From Dendronalium phyllosphericum CENA369 (GTDB lineage: Bacteria > Cyanobacteriota > Cyanobacteriia > Cyanobacteriales > Nostocaceae), in contig NZ_JAECZA010000005.1 in NCBI RefSeq assembly GCF_016056275.1, positions 11,628 through 75,627 on the forward strand: DNA of 64,000 nt, written 5' to 3'. This document shows, piece by piece, positions 53,526 to 62,850 of this stretch. Position numbers and translations under genes: made by a program. Positions within the stretch are counted from its first letter, which is position 1, and every line of letters starts with the position of its first letter. The notes under the pieces are model-generated. The model was not told the DNA's origin and ran no database searches. It saw only the letters and a list, made by a program, of their open reading frames with translations.

Positions 53526-54308
53526 ATGAACACATCAAAACAGATTTCTCATTGGCGGGTAGTCGCCGCATCTGTCTGTGGCACAAGCCACATCAAAAAC
53601 AAGCAGCTGTGTCAGGATGCCCACCACTGGCAGGTATTGCCGGGTAATGTGTTAGTGACCGCCGCCGCCGATGGAGCGGGTTCCGCCAGTCAGGGAAAAA
53701 TCGGAGCGATGGTAGCTGTGGAAGCAGCGATCGAAAACTTAGCAATTCAAGAAATTACCACAGACTCCCTTAGCGATGATGCGATCGTTCAATCGCTGTT
53801 ACATGAAGCTTTGTTAGCAGCCAAAAAAGCAGTGGAAGATGAGGCGGCGGCTTGTAGCAAACAGCCTCAAGATTTAGCAACTACCTTAATTATTACGATC
53901 GCTACACCAGACATGGCAGCAGCGGCCCAAATTGGTGATGGTTTGGCAGTGGTAAAGGATCGTCAAGGTAACTTAATTGCACTGACTATACCTAACAATG
54001 GCGAATACATCAACGAAACAACTTTTTTGACTTCACTGGATGCCATCGATACAGCCCAAATGAGATTGTGGCGCGAAGCAATAGTTAATGTTGCTGCCCT
54101 CACTGATGGTCTGCAAATGCTGGCTTTAAATATGGTTGTTGGCGAACCTCACAAACCGTTCTTTTTTCCTTTATTCGATTTTGTCAAGAACACCGAAGAC
54201 AGGACAATCGCAAAAGAGCAGTTGGTGAAGTTTTTAAATTCGGAACGGATTACGCAACGTACCGATGACGATTTGACGCTAATTATTGCTGCCTTCAACA
54301 ACACATAA
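53526..54308 (+). CDS. PP2C family protein phosphatase
   Basis: 260 residues with the metal-coordinating PP2C motifs: CQDAHHWQVL (about 30), AAADGAGSASQGKIGA (about 53), ATTLIITIA-type strand, QIGDGLAVV, and the final RTDDDLTLIIAAF. It dephosphorylates Ser/Thr, probably on the neighbouring kinase or VWA protein. It follows the VWA gene by 49 bp and precedes the kinase gene by 152 bp, in one direction. Confidence 0.93.
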   Translation: MNTSKQISHWRVVAASVCGTSHIKNKQLCQDAHHWQVLPGNVLVTAAADGAGSASQGKIGAMVAVEAAIENLAIQEITTDSLSDDAIVQSLLHEALLAAKKAVEDEAAACSKQPQDLATTLIITIATPDMAAAAQIGDGLAVVKDRQGNLIALTIPNNGEYINETTFLTSLDAIDTAQMRLWREAIVNVAALTDGLQMLALNMVVGEPHKPFFFPLFDFVKNTEDRTIAKEQLVKFLNSERITQRTDDDLTLIIAAFNNT

Positions 54309-54460
54309 ACCTTTAGGAGTACTGATTGCTGAGTGCTGAGTGCTGAGTAACAATAGCTCCTCTGATGCCACTGATATTGAATCCTCATACCACTCAGCAA
54401 TTTTTTGGGGATTCTGCAAATCTAGTCTCTTAAATAACTCCCGTTAACTGTAACTTTATC

Positions 54461-56656
54461 ATGCAGGTACTTCGTTGTCTTCCTAAAGAACTTATCAACC
54501 TCAGCGTCAGTCTAGGGCGTGGCGGTGAAGCTTGTATCTATGCTGTGCCGTCTGATGGTGACTTAGTAGCCAAGGTTTATCACAAGCCAACAGTAGCTCA
54601 CGCTAACAAACTCCAAGCGATGCTAGCTAACCCACCGGAAAACCCCACAGCTAACTTAGGGCATATTTCCATCGCTTGGCCAGAGGATTTATTACTAGCA
54701 CCAGTCAACGACACTGACGATGACAAAATCAAGGGCGATCGCATCATTGGCTTTTTAATGCCACGGATTCGCGGGATGCGTCCGATCATCGACTTTTACA
54801 ACCCTAGAACTCGTCGCGAACACTGTCCTTTATTCAATTATCAGTACCTACTGCGAACTGCGCGTAATTTAGCAGCAGCATTTGCCGCTTTGCACAACAG
54901 TGGATATTGCGTTGGCGATGTGAATGAATCCAATATCCTCGTCAGCGACACAGCATTAGTCACCTTGGTAGACACCGACTCCTTCCAAGTGCGCGACCCA
55001 GAAGGCAATGTGGTTTACCGTTGTCCAGTAGGTAAACCAGAGTTTACCCCACCAGAACTACAGAATAAGATTTTTGCTCAACACGATCGCCAAGTCAGCC
55101 ATGACTTATTTGGCTTGGCAGTGTTGATATTTCAACTCTTAATGGAAGGCACTCATCCCTTCTCTGGCATCTTCCAAGGTAATTCCGAACCACCCCCCTA
55201 CGAAGCGCGCATTGCCGCTGGACATTTTACTTACAGTCAAAAGCGGCAAGTTCCCTATCTGCCTACACCCATTGCACCCGCTTGGGACATTCTGCATCCC
55301 AAATTACAAGAACTATTTCTCCGTTGTTTTGAGGATGGTCACAACGACCCACAATTACGCCCCAATGCCCAAAATTGGTTATCAGCAGTAGCTGAAGCCG
55401 AAGATAGCCTGATTACCTGTACCGTCAATCCCCAGCATCGCTACAACAATCACCTACATAACTGTCCTTGGTGCGATCGCGCTTTGCGCTTAGGCGGACG
55501 CGATCCGTTCCCATCACATCGAGCAATAGAAAATAAAGAACATCTCAAACCGAGAATCCAACCAAAGCGGCGTTACACCCAAGTTCCTGGTTTACCACAG
55601 CCAGTAACACCATTACACCAATTTAATTATTGGCAGCAAACAAACACCGCAACCTATTCTCCCCGCAAACGTTCCCGCAAGACAAAGTTTTATCCTGTAA
55701 TTTTTGGCTTGCTGGGTTTTGGGATGTTGGGATATCTGGACGTAATGATTAAATTTACGCGTCCATTTGTATCCCAAAATGCATACAGCCAACAATCGTT
55801 GATGACTCGTTCCAAAACTAACAATCCTACTCTCAGCTTTACCGATTACTACAAGCAAGGTCATGCTGCTTACCGAACGCGAGACTACGAGCAAGCAGTG
55901 GCAAATTTTAGCCAAGCGATCAAACAGCAACCTACCTATGCTAGAGCTTTTGTCAACCGAGGTAATGCTCGCTACAATCTCAAAGACTACGAAGGTGCGC
56001 TTGGAGACTATAACCAAGCCATACACATCAATCCCAGTGAAGTCAAGGGTTTTGTGAATCGAGGTAACGCTCGTTACATGCTTGCTGAATACAGCAACGA
56101 CCCCGATCGCGAGTACAGACAAGCGATCGCCGATTACAATCATGCTCTACAACTCAACGTTAGAGAAGTCGAAGCTTATCTCAGAAGGGGTGTTGTTCGT
56201 TCGCAAATGGCTAAATACAGCGGTGTAGCTATAGAAGATTTCAAACAAGCAATTGCGGATTTTACAGAAGCGATCGCCCTCAATCCATCCAAAGCAGAAG
56301 CTTATTTTCAGCGCGGCTCTGTGCGCTATCAAATGGCTCAATATAGTGGCGATTACAGTCAAGAATATCAAAAAGCCCTTGCTGACTTCGACCAAGCATT
56401 ACTAATTAATGACAAACTAGCGAAAGTTTATCTCAAACGTGGTATGGTTCGCTACGAACTTGCACAATATATTAGTAGCGAATCAGACCAAAATCATCAG
56501 CAAGCCATTCAAGATTTAAACACAGCTGCTAAATTGGCAATGGAACAAGAAGATACAGAAAATTACCAACAAGCACTTAGCAGTCTTTGCGTCATAGAAG
56601 AAGACAAATGTAATAATTTATTCCAAGGTTCTAGTATGTTGAATAATTTCAAATAA
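54461..56656 (+). CDS. Atypical protein kinase with zinc ribbon-like knot and TPR tail
   Basis: 731 residues. The kinase-like N-terminal domain (about 10-290) has SLGRGGEACIYAVPSDGDLV with the VAKVY Lys, a catalytic loop YCVGDVNESNILV (Asp and Asn kept, HRD changed), and LVDTDSF in place of DFG. A NCPWC region near 340 may be a zinc knuckle. A membrane-like segment (FYPVIFGLLGFGMLGYLDVM, about 410-430) precedes about six TPR units (YNLKDYEGALGDYNQAI and so on). This is the kinase of TerY-type triads. The substrate is unknown. Confidence 0.88.
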   Translation: MQVLRCLPKELINLSVSLGRGGEACIYAVPSDGDLVAKVYHKPTVAHANKLQAMLANPPENPTANLGHISIAWPEDLLLAPVNDTDDDKIKGDRIIGFLMPRIRGMRPIIDFYNPRTRREHCPLFNYQYLLRTARNLAAAFAALHNSGYCVGDVNESNILVSDTALVTLVDTDSFQVRDPEGNVVYRCPVGKPEFTPPELQNKIFAQHDRQVSHDLFGLAVLIFQLLMEGTHPFSGIFQGNSEPPPYEARIAAGHFTYSQKRQVPYLPTPIAPAWDILHPKLQELFLRCFEDGHNDPQLRPNAQNWLSAVAEAEDSLITCTVNPQHRYNNHLHNCPWCDRALRLGGRDPFPSHRAIENKEHLKPRIQPKRRYTQVPGLPQPVTPLHQFNYWQQTNTATYSPRKRSRKTKFYPVIFGLLGFGMLGYLDVMIKFTRPFVSQNAYSQQSLMTRSKTNNPTLSFTDYYKQGHAAYRTRDYEQAVANFSQAIKQQPTYARAFVNRGNARYNLKDYEGALGDYNQAIHINPSEVKGFVNRGNARYMLAEYSNDPDREYRQAIADYNHALQLNVREVEAYLRRGVVRSQMAKYSGVAIEDFKQAIADFTEAIALNPSKAEAYFQRGSVRYQMAQYSGDYSQEYQKALADFDQALLINDKLAKVYLKRGMVRYELAQYISSESDQNHQQAIQDLNTAAKLAMEQEDTENYQQALSSLCVIEEDKCNNLFQGSSMLNNFK

Positions 56657-56657
56657 C

Positions 56658-57114
56658 ACTAAGCTCGACTTTATCCATTTTCATAGAAAGCGACGCATAT
56701 GCTAAAACCTTTATATATAGCTGGGGACTGGTGACTGGTGAGACAGCGCTCTTGGTAGGGTTTCCCTCCGAAGCCACTTGTGTGGGCGGGTTTCCCACGC
56801 CACTTGCCACAACGGGGGGAACCCCCGCAAGACAGTGGCTCGACTTGAGCAAAGTGGCATCAGGCGACTGCGTTAGCGCTAGCGGTAGCGACGCAGGAGC
56901 GTCACCCTTCGGTGACTGGGTGAAAAGTCTTTTTGTGTCTAGGTTCGCTCGTCTGTTGATGTCCTAACAGTACTGGCGACGGCTATAATTTAGGTTTTGA
57001 CTTTTTCGATTTCATCAAAACTAACCATATAGGAAAAAGTTTTTGCCACAAAGCTAGAATTTTTGCCAAATAACAAAAGTTACGTTCTTTTATTTGGATA
57101 AAGTCGAGCTTAGT
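56658..57114. mobile_element. Candidate non-autonomous element with 20-bp perfect terminal inverted repeats
   Basis: ACTAAGCTCGACTTTATCCA at 56658-56677 is the exact reverse complement of 57095-57114. The 457-bp interval has no credible transposase ORF and contains a nested CCCCGCAAGACAGTGGCTC-type repeat (about 56745-56850). It begins 1 bp after the kinase stop codon. It is likely a MITE or decayed insertion sequence. No target duplication was clear. Confidence 0.65.
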
Positions 57115-57691
57115 CATTTGCTCACACGGCGCTGGTATCTACAATTATCAGCATATGCCTTGTGAGTTTTTTTACGATACTCCCACCTTTTCAAATATCC
57201 TCTTGATACATCTTTACGTCTGTATTTGTATCATTTTTTAAGTGAAACAGTACGAGAAATCAATAAATAAATACTCCATTGTAATTGTTGACTGATGACT
57301 GTCAACACCTTTTAGCCAGATAATTAGTTTATTGGAGTTACTTTAACTCAAAGTTAGTAAATTTTGCCACAATTTATTACTAGTATTATTTTTGTAGCTA
57401 ACTCCTAAATTCCTGCATAGCAAGGGTTATAGAAGCTAAATATAATTAGTTATTAGGTATTATTTTGACTTATTTGAACTTAGGCAATTTTTGTTTCATA
57501 GATATTCATAAACCTTTTACACATCAAAGATTTTTATTTACCTGCTCTTTACATTATGGTGATAGATTTTAGTTAAATTATGTACGGAGAAAAACAACAT
57601 CCAAGAAAAATTTTTCTCTTTACCAAGTGCATTTTCCTCATCTCGAAAATTTCCAAATAATAATTTCCTTGCAAATCTCCGAGGTAATTGA
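57115..57691. other. Upstream region of the glycan cluster
   Basis: 577 bp without a gene, mostly AT-rich, upstream of rfbF. It contains a TGTTGACTGATGACTGTCAA-type repeat near 57287-57306 and presumably the promoter of the whole cluster. A CGAGGT site lies about 9 bp before the rfbF ATG. Confidence 0.5.
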
Positions 57692-58465
57692 ATGAAAGCG
57701 GTGATTTTGGCTGGAGGGCTTGGTACGCGCCTCAGTGAAGAAACTAGTATCAGACCCAAGCCGATGGTAGAAATTGGTGGTAAACCAATTCTCTGGCACA
57801 TAATGAAAACCTACTCTGCCCACGGTATTAATGATTTCATCATCTGTTGCGGCTATAAAGGTTACATCATTAAAGAGTATTTTGCTAACTACTTCTTACA
57901 CATGTCAGATGTCACATTTGATATGCGCTTTAACCAGATGAATGTGCATTCTGGATATGCAGAACCTTGGCGTGTCACCTTAGTAAACACGGGCGACCAC
58001 ACAATGACAGGCGGACGCTTAAAGCGAGTTTGCGAGCATATTGGTAATGATACTTTTTGCTTTACCTATGGTGATGGGGTGAGTGATATCAATATCACAG
58101 AGCTAATTAACTTTCATAAAGAACAAAGAAGCTTGGCGACTCTCACAGCCGTTCAACCAGCAGGACGTTTTGGCGCAATTTCCCTAGGACAAGAACAAAC
58201 TAAAATCAGCAGCTTTCGGGAAAAACCCGAAGGTGATGGAGCTTGGATTAATGGTGGTTATTTTGTCTTAGAACCGGAAGTAATCAACTTAATTGCTGAT
58301 GATTTTACAGTTTGGGAAAAAGAACCATTAGAAAAGCTAGCCGATATGGAGCAGCTATCTGCTTTCAAGCATCATGGCTTTTGGCAACCAATGGATACCT
58401 TAAGAGATAAAAACTATCTAGAAGACCTGTGGAAGAACGGTCAGGCTCCTTGGCAGGTGTGGTAA
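57692..58465 (+). CDS. rfbF: Glucose-1-phosphate cytidylyltransferase
   Basis: 257 residues. MKAVILAGGLGTRLSEETSI is the nucleotide-binding start with RPKPMVEIGGKPILWHIMK, then DFIICCGYKGYIIKEYF and FTYGDGVSDINI. These are RfbF/DdhA signatures rather than RfbA. It makes CDP-glucose for 3,6-dideoxy or branched sugars. Its usual partner RfbG (CDP-glucose 4,6-dehydratase) is not in the window. It heads a one-directional glycan cluster. Confidence 0.95.
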   Translation: MKAVILAGGLGTRLSEETSIRPKPMVEIGGKPILWHIMKTYSAHGINDFIICCGYKGYIIKEYFANYFLHMSDVTFDMRFNQMNVHSGYAEPWRVTLVNTGDHTMTGGRLKRVCEHIGNDTFCFTYGDGVSDINITELINFHKEQRSLATLTAVQPAGRFGAISLGQEQTKISSFREKPEGDGAWINGGYFVLEPEVINLIADDFTVWEKEPLEKLADMEQLSAFKHHGFWQPMDTLRDKNYLEDLWKNGQAPWQVW

Positions 58466-58532
58466 TAAGTTATGAGTTATAAAAGTGGTAAGTAATGAGT
58501 TATAACTTGAATTTAACTTCTAACTTCTAAAT

Positions 58533-58590
58533 CTTGTACGCGATTAATCGCGTCTCTTAAATATTGTACAGACGCGATTAATCACGTCTA
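58533..58590. repeat. Two adjacent palindromic repeats
   Basis: Two copies of the CGCGATTAATCGCG-type palindrome (58533-58557, lacking the AGA before it, and 58564-58590, with one changed base in ATCACGTCT). They lie between rfbF and the oxidase gene. Confidence 0.85.
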
Positions 58591-58633
58591 TACTCCTAAC
58601 TTTTGTGTCGTCGTTTCGAGTGCAATAATACCA

Positions 58634-59848
58634 ATGTATGATTTTGCTATTGTCGGTGGGGGAATAGTTGGTCTGTCTACAGGGATGGCTTTAGGTAAAC
58701 GCTATCCCAGTGCCAGAATTTTAGTATTAGAAAAAGAGAATAACTGGGCATTCCACCAAACCGGCAATAATAGTGGGGTGATTCACTCTGGCATTTACTA
58801 TAAGCCAGGGAGTTTCAAAGCGAAATTCTGTCGTGACGGTAGTCGCTCAATGGTAGAGTTCTGCCAAGAGTATGGGATTGAGCATGAAATCTGCGGTAAG
58901 GTAATTGTTGCAACCGACAAACAACAGCTACCGCGCCTAGAAAACCTCTACAAACGCGGTTTAGAAAATGGCATAGAAGTCCAAAAAATTAGCTCAGAAG
59001 AAGTTAAAGAAATTGAACCTCATGTTAGTTGTGTAGGTGGAATTAAAGTATTTTCAACTGGTATTGTTAATTACAAGCAAGTTTGTTTAAAATACGCGGA
59101 ATTAATTCAACAGCAGGGGGGAGATTTACGCCTGAATACAAAAGTCCTGAAAATCTCCCCCAGTGGAAACAATCAGGTACTAGAAACCAACAAAGGCAAC
59201 TTTGAAACACGCTTTGTCATCAATTGTGCCGGATTGCACAGCGATCGCGTTGCTAAATTAGGTGGGGTTGAACCAAGTGCGAAAATCGTCCCCTTCCGGG
59301 GAGAATATTACGAACTCACCCCAGAAAAACGCTATCTGGTTAAAACTCTCATTTACCCAGTTCCCAATCCCGATTTTCCTTTCTTGGGTGTCCACTTCAC
59401 TCGGATGATCGATGGCAGCGTTCACGCCGGGCCAAATGCAGTCCTCAGCCTCAAACGCGAAGGTTACACCAAAACCGACTTTGACTTGAAAGATTTTGCC
59501 GAAGTCATCACCTACCCCGGTTTTTGGAAACTGGCAGCCAAACATGCTGACGAAGGCATTCAAGAAATCATTCGTTCCTTTAGTAAAGCCGCCTTTACTA
59601 GAAGTTTGCAACAACTAATTCCCGAAGTCCAAGCCGAGGATTTAGTCCCCACCCATGCGGGAGTCCGCGCCCAAGCTTTGATGAACGATGGTTCTCTAGT
59701 GGACGACTTTTTAATCGTTCCCGGTGAAAATTCCATCCATGTTTGCAATGCGCCTTCTCCAGCTGCCACTTCTTCTCTGGAGATTGGGAAAGCGATCGTT
59801 GCACAAATTCCGCAACTTTCACATCTTGAGACAGTAGTAACTGCATAG
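58634..59848 (+). CDS. lhgO: L-2-hydroxyglutarate oxidase-like FAD protein
   Basis: 404 residues of the DAO/LhgO family: MYDFAIVGGGIVGLSTGMAL (FAD motif), HQTGNNSGVIHSGIYY (flavin contact), VINCAGLHSDRVAKLGG and a late CNAPSPAATSSLEIG. LhgO oxidises L-2-hydroxyglutarate to 2-oxoglutarate. Its place inside a sugar cluster, directly after rfbF, suggests it may instead oxidise a glycan intermediate; this is inference. It could be truly LhgO, as the motifs fit. Confidence 0.85.
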   Translation: MYDFAIVGGGIVGLSTGMALGKRYPSARILVLEKENNWAFHQTGNNSGVIHSGIYYKPGSFKAKFCRDGSRSMVEFCQEYGIEHEICGKVIVATDKQQLPRLENLYKRGLENGIEVQKISSEEVKEIEPHVSCVGGIKVFSTGIVNYKQVCLKYAELIQQQGGDLRLNTKVLKISPSGNNQVLETNKGNFETRFVINCAGLHSDRVAKLGGVEPSAKIVPFRGEYYELTPEKRYLVKTLIYPVPNPDFPFLGVHFTRMIDGSVHAGPNAVLSLKREGYTKTDFDLKDFAEVITYPGFWKLAAKHADEGIQEIIRSFSKAAFTRSLQQLIPEVQAEDLVPTHAGVRAQALMNDGSLVDDFLIVPGENSIHVCNAPSPAATSSLEIGKAIVAQIPQLSHLETVVTA

Positions 59849-59872
59849 CATAGTTACTTATAGACATAGACA

Positions 59873-60574
59873 ATGAATAGCTTGGCAAGCAATGGGAGTT
59901 TGAACCCAGCGATCGCTCCTGCCAAATTGGCACGCCTAAAAGAGGTTTTATTAACTATACTATTAGGAAATCTGCCGACAATTGCTTTAGGAGTCCACTT
60001 GCGAAAGCTATTGTATTCTCAGATTTTTGGTCAATTTGGCAGATTTATTTGCATCGAAACCAATGTGAAATTTTATGGTACTTCTAATATCCGGCTAGGA
60101 GATAAAGTCAAAATTTGCAGTGGCGTTCGGCTTAACAGCCTCGGCGCAGAAAACAATCGGATTACTCTTGGCTCTGAAGTAACTTTGGAACGCGGCGTTG
60201 ATATTGGTACGCTACAAAATTCTTTTATCGAAATTGGTGAAAAAACATACATCGGTTTGTATACCTGCATTACTGGTTATGGCAACATCAAAATCGGTAA
60301 AAACTGTCTAATCGCAGCCCATTCTGGCATCTATGGTAACAGCCATATTTTTGCAGATCCATCGCAGACAATTGGCGACCAAGGAGTTACCAGAAAAGGA
60401 ATAGTCATAGAGGACGACTGTTGGTTAGGTCATGGAGTCACAGTCATAGATGGTGTCACTATCGGTCGTGGCAGTGTCATCGGAGCTGGAGCAGTTGTCA
60501 ATAGAGATATTCCTCCTTACTCAATAGCAGTCGGCATACCTGCTAAGGTAATTGCTCAAAGAAATCGCATTTAA
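59873..60574 (+). CDS. Hexapeptide-repeat acyltransferase
   Basis: 233 residues. After a 60-residue N-terminal helical part, a left-handed beta helix runs from about 80 to 225 (IRLGDKVKICSGVRL; ITLGSEVTLERGVDIG; IGKNCLIAAHSGIYGNSHIF; EDDCWLGHGVTVIDGVTIGR). The catalytic His is probably in AHSG. It likely acetylates a sugar of the cluster, using acetyl-CoA, as the WbbJ/maltose acetyltransferase group does. The position after the LhgO-like gene (25 bp) fits one operon. Confidence 0.9.
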   Translation: MNSLASNGSLNPAIAPAKLARLKEVLLTILLGNLPTIALGVHLRKLLYSQIFGQFGRFICIETNVKFYGTSNIRLGDKVKICSGVRLNSLGAENNRITLGSEVTLERGVDIGTLQNSFIEIGEKTYIGLYTCITGYGNIKIGKNCLIAAHSGIYGNSHIFADPSQTIGDQGVTRKGIVIEDDCWLGHGVTVIDGVTIGRGSVIGAGAVVNRDIPPYSIAVGIPAKVIAQRNRI

Positions 60575-60595
60575 CTAAGTCAGCAAAACATACCG

Positions 60596-60619
60596 TGTGT
60601 TGTTGTAAGTAACAACACA
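60596..60619 (+). terminator. Hairpin after the acyltransferase gene
   Basis: TGTGTTGTT, six bases, AACAACACA. A perfect 9-bp stem 22 bp after the acyltransferase stop and without a T tract. It may attenuate rather than terminate, because the cluster continues. Confidence 0.45.
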
Positions 60620-60674
60620 TGAGCATCTTTCTGCTCGATACTCAGCACTTTTAAACACAGAGGATTGGATTGCA

Positions 60675-61703
60675 ATGAAAGTATTGGTAACTGGAACAGA
60701 AGGCTATCTAGGTTCTTTATTACCTCCTCTGTTAATCGAACGAGGACATGAAGTTATTGGCGTAGATACGGGTTTCTATAAAGTAGGTTGGTTGTACAAC
60801 GGTACTGAAGTCACAGCCAAGACTCTTAACAAAGATATTCGTCACATCACCCCTGAAGATTTGCAAGGTGTCGAGGCAGTAGTTCACATGGCGGAACTAT
60901 CCAACGACCCCACCGGACAATTAGCACCTAATATCACCTACGAAATTAATCATCTAGGTTCAGTTCGTTTGGCTAATTTAGCTAAAACAATGGGTGTGCG
61001 CCGCTTCGTCTATATGTCTTCGTGTAGTGTCTATGGTGTTGCTACCGAAGGTGATGTCACAGAAGATTCTCCGATCAATCCTCAAACAGCCTACGCAGAA
61101 TGTAAAACTCTCGTAGAAAGAGATGTCAAACCATTAGCTGACGATGATTTTTCTCCTACTTTTATGCGGAATGCCACTGCCTTTGGCGCTTCCCCTAGAA
61201 TGCGGTTTGATATTGTCTTAAACAACTTGGCTGGTTTGGCATGGACTAGCAAAGAAATCAAAATGACTAGCGATGGTACACCTTGGCGGCCACTAGTTCA
61301 TGCACTAGATATTTGTAAGGCAATTGTCTGTGCTTTAGAAGCACCCCGCGACATCGTACACAACCAAATCTTTAATGTCGGAGATACAACTAACAATTAT
61401 CGCGTTAAAGAAATTGCGGAAATTATTGCTGATATTTTTCCTGGTTGTAAATTGTCCTTTGGTGATAATGGTGCAGATAACCGCAGCTACCGAGTATCGT
61501 TCGAGAAAATTAACACCGTCCTCCCTGGATTCAAATGTGATTGGAATGCCCAACGTGGGGCACGACAGTTATTTGATTTATTCAGTCAAATTGACATGAC
61601 TGAAGATACTTTCTTATTTAGAGGATTTACGCGGTTAAAACAACTAGAGTACTTGATTCGTACTCAGCAAATTAATCAAGATTTCTTTTGGAATAAAAAG
61701 TAG
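60675..61703 (+). CDS. NAD-dependent sugar epimerase/dehydratase
   Basis: 342 residues, extended SDR: MKVLVTGTEGYLGSLLPPLL (NAD motif GTEGYLG), a catalytic YAECK (Tyr and Lys, about 150) with SSCSVYG before it, and PWRPLVHALDICKAI late. It probably converts an NDP-sugar from the rfbF branch. The exact reaction (epimerase or 4,6-dehydratase) cannot be read; the lack of a DTP-type motif argues for epimerase/reductase. An AGGA lies 10 bases before the ATG. Confidence 0.92.
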   Translation: MKVLVTGTEGYLGSLLPPLLIERGHEVIGVDTGFYKVGWLYNGTEVTAKTLNKDIRHITPEDLQGVEAVVHMAELSNDPTGQLAPNITYEINHLGSVRLANLAKTMGVRRFVYMSSCSVYGVATEGDVTEDSPINPQTAYAECKTLVERDVKPLADDDFSPTFMRNATAFGASPRMRFDIVLNNLAGLAWTSKEIKMTSDGTPWRPLVHALDICKAIVCALEAPRDIVHNQIFNVGDTTNNYRVKEIAEIIADIFPGCKLSFGDNGADNRSYRVSFEKINTVLPGFKCDWNAQRGARQLFDLFSQIDMTEDTFLFRGFTRLKQLEYLIRTQQINQDFFWNKK

Positions 61704-61740
61704 GTTGGCTATCTAAATAGCATCTCAAACTATATTCTAT

Positions 61741-61770
61741 ATTCCGAATCAAATATATTTGATTCGGAAT
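61741..61770. terminator. 30-bp perfect palindrome between epimerase and GT2 genes
   Basis: ATTCCGAATCAAATA is followed at once by its exact complement TATTTGATTCGGAAT. It lies 37 bp after the epimerase stop. It can form a 13-bp stem with a TATA loop. It may terminate, stabilise or pause transcripts within the cluster. Confidence 0.7.
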
Positions 61771-61800
61771 AATCGCACCTCAAAAGTGATGCTTTTAACA

Positions 61801-62829
61801 ATGAACAAATTACTGACCATTGCCATTCCTACTTATAACCGTGCTGAGTTACTAGATAAACAGTTAGCATGGTTAGCTCAAGCCATCAAAGGATTTGAAT
61901 CTGAGTGTGAAATTTTAATCTCTGATAATTGTTCTACCGATAATACTCAGTGTGTAATTAGAAAGTGGCAAGAAATTCTGAGCGATTTTACCTTTAAGGT
62001 GAACAAAAATCCGGAGAATTTAGGCGTAATGCGAAATATTATGTACTGCCTAAATTCAGCCACAACAAAGTATGTCTGGACAATTGGCGATGACGATCCA
62101 ATTCAGAATAGAGCTATCACTTATGTAATCGATAAAATTAAACAACATGAAGATTTATCATTATTATTTCTTAATTTTTCTGGAAAAAATAAAATTACTG
62201 GTGAAGCAGTACATCCACCAACAATAGTTGGGAACCGCTGGTTTGATGCTGACAGTGAAGATGCTTGTGGTGATGGCAAAGCCATATTTGAACATTGTTT
62301 TTCTAAAAGTGTCGGTGCAGTAATTTTTCTCACTGCTACTGTCTACCGTACCGACTTAGTGAAACGTGCCTTGCAAATTTGGCTAGATGCTGCAAGTAAT
62401 TGGATATCTTTAGCATACTTGGCTGGTTATTGTGCTGCTAATGGCAGTGTCATTGTCACTAAAGAAACCTATTTAGAATGTATTGTAGGTGTGAGTTATT
62501 GGCAGAAAGAGCCAAAATCTGCACTTTTAATGCAATACAAACATATACCTGAAGTTATTTTAAAACTTGAGGAAAGTGGATATTCTAAGCAGTTTTGTAG
62601 ACGAATGCTTTTACAAAACTCCAAAGATGTTAGCTGGAAAGTTTTCTTAGGTGCTTTGAGAAGATGGCCTGTATCTGCTATCAAGACAGTAGTTCCTTTT
62701 TTAGCTTTAGTCAGTATTTCTGCTTTTGATGTTATGGCTTTCAAAGAGTTGAAAATTGCTGAAGTTAACGAACCAGCTAGTCAAGAAATACGTTCTCGTC
62801 AGGGTAGCGATCGCTCAATCAATTTATAA
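61801..62829 (+). CDS. Family 2 glycosyltransferase
   Basis: 342 residues from the ATG at 61801; the track start (61759) lies inside a palindrome. It begins MNKLLTIAIPTYNRAELLDK, then LISDNCSTDNTQCVI and the metal-site VWTIGDDDPIQNRAI (DDD). It is a GT-A inverting transferase. The C-terminal 100 residues carry a hydrophobic stretch (AIKTVVPFLALVSISAFDVM). It lies in the rfbF-epimerase cluster and presumably adds a sugar to the glycan. Confidence 0.9.
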   Translation: MNKLLTIAIPTYNRAELLDKQLAWLAQAIKGFESECEILISDNCSTDNTQCVIRKWQEILSDFTFKVNKNPENLGVMRNIMYCLNSATTKYVWTIGDDDPIQNRAITYVIDKIKQHEDLSLLFLNFSGKNKITGEAVHPPTIVGNRWFDADSEDACGDGKAIFEHCFSKSVGAVIFLTATVYRTDLVKRALQIWLDAASNWISLAYLAGYCAANGSVIVTKETYLECIVGVSYWQKEPKSALLMQYKHIPEVILKLEESGYSKQFCRRMLLQNSKDVSWKVFLGALRRWPVSAIKTVVPFLALVSISAFDVMAFKELKIAEVNEPASQEIRSRQGSDRSINL

Positions 62830-62850
62830 TCAAAAATAGGTAGTTATAGC

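Noticed and set aside
55613-56143. 176-residue antisense ORF in the kinase-TPR gene
   Set aside because: Shadow of the TPR repeats on the other strand.
56731-56967. 78-residue ORF after the kinase gene
   Set aside because: It is encoded by nested repeats inside the candidate mobile element and reads as repeat-derived peptides.
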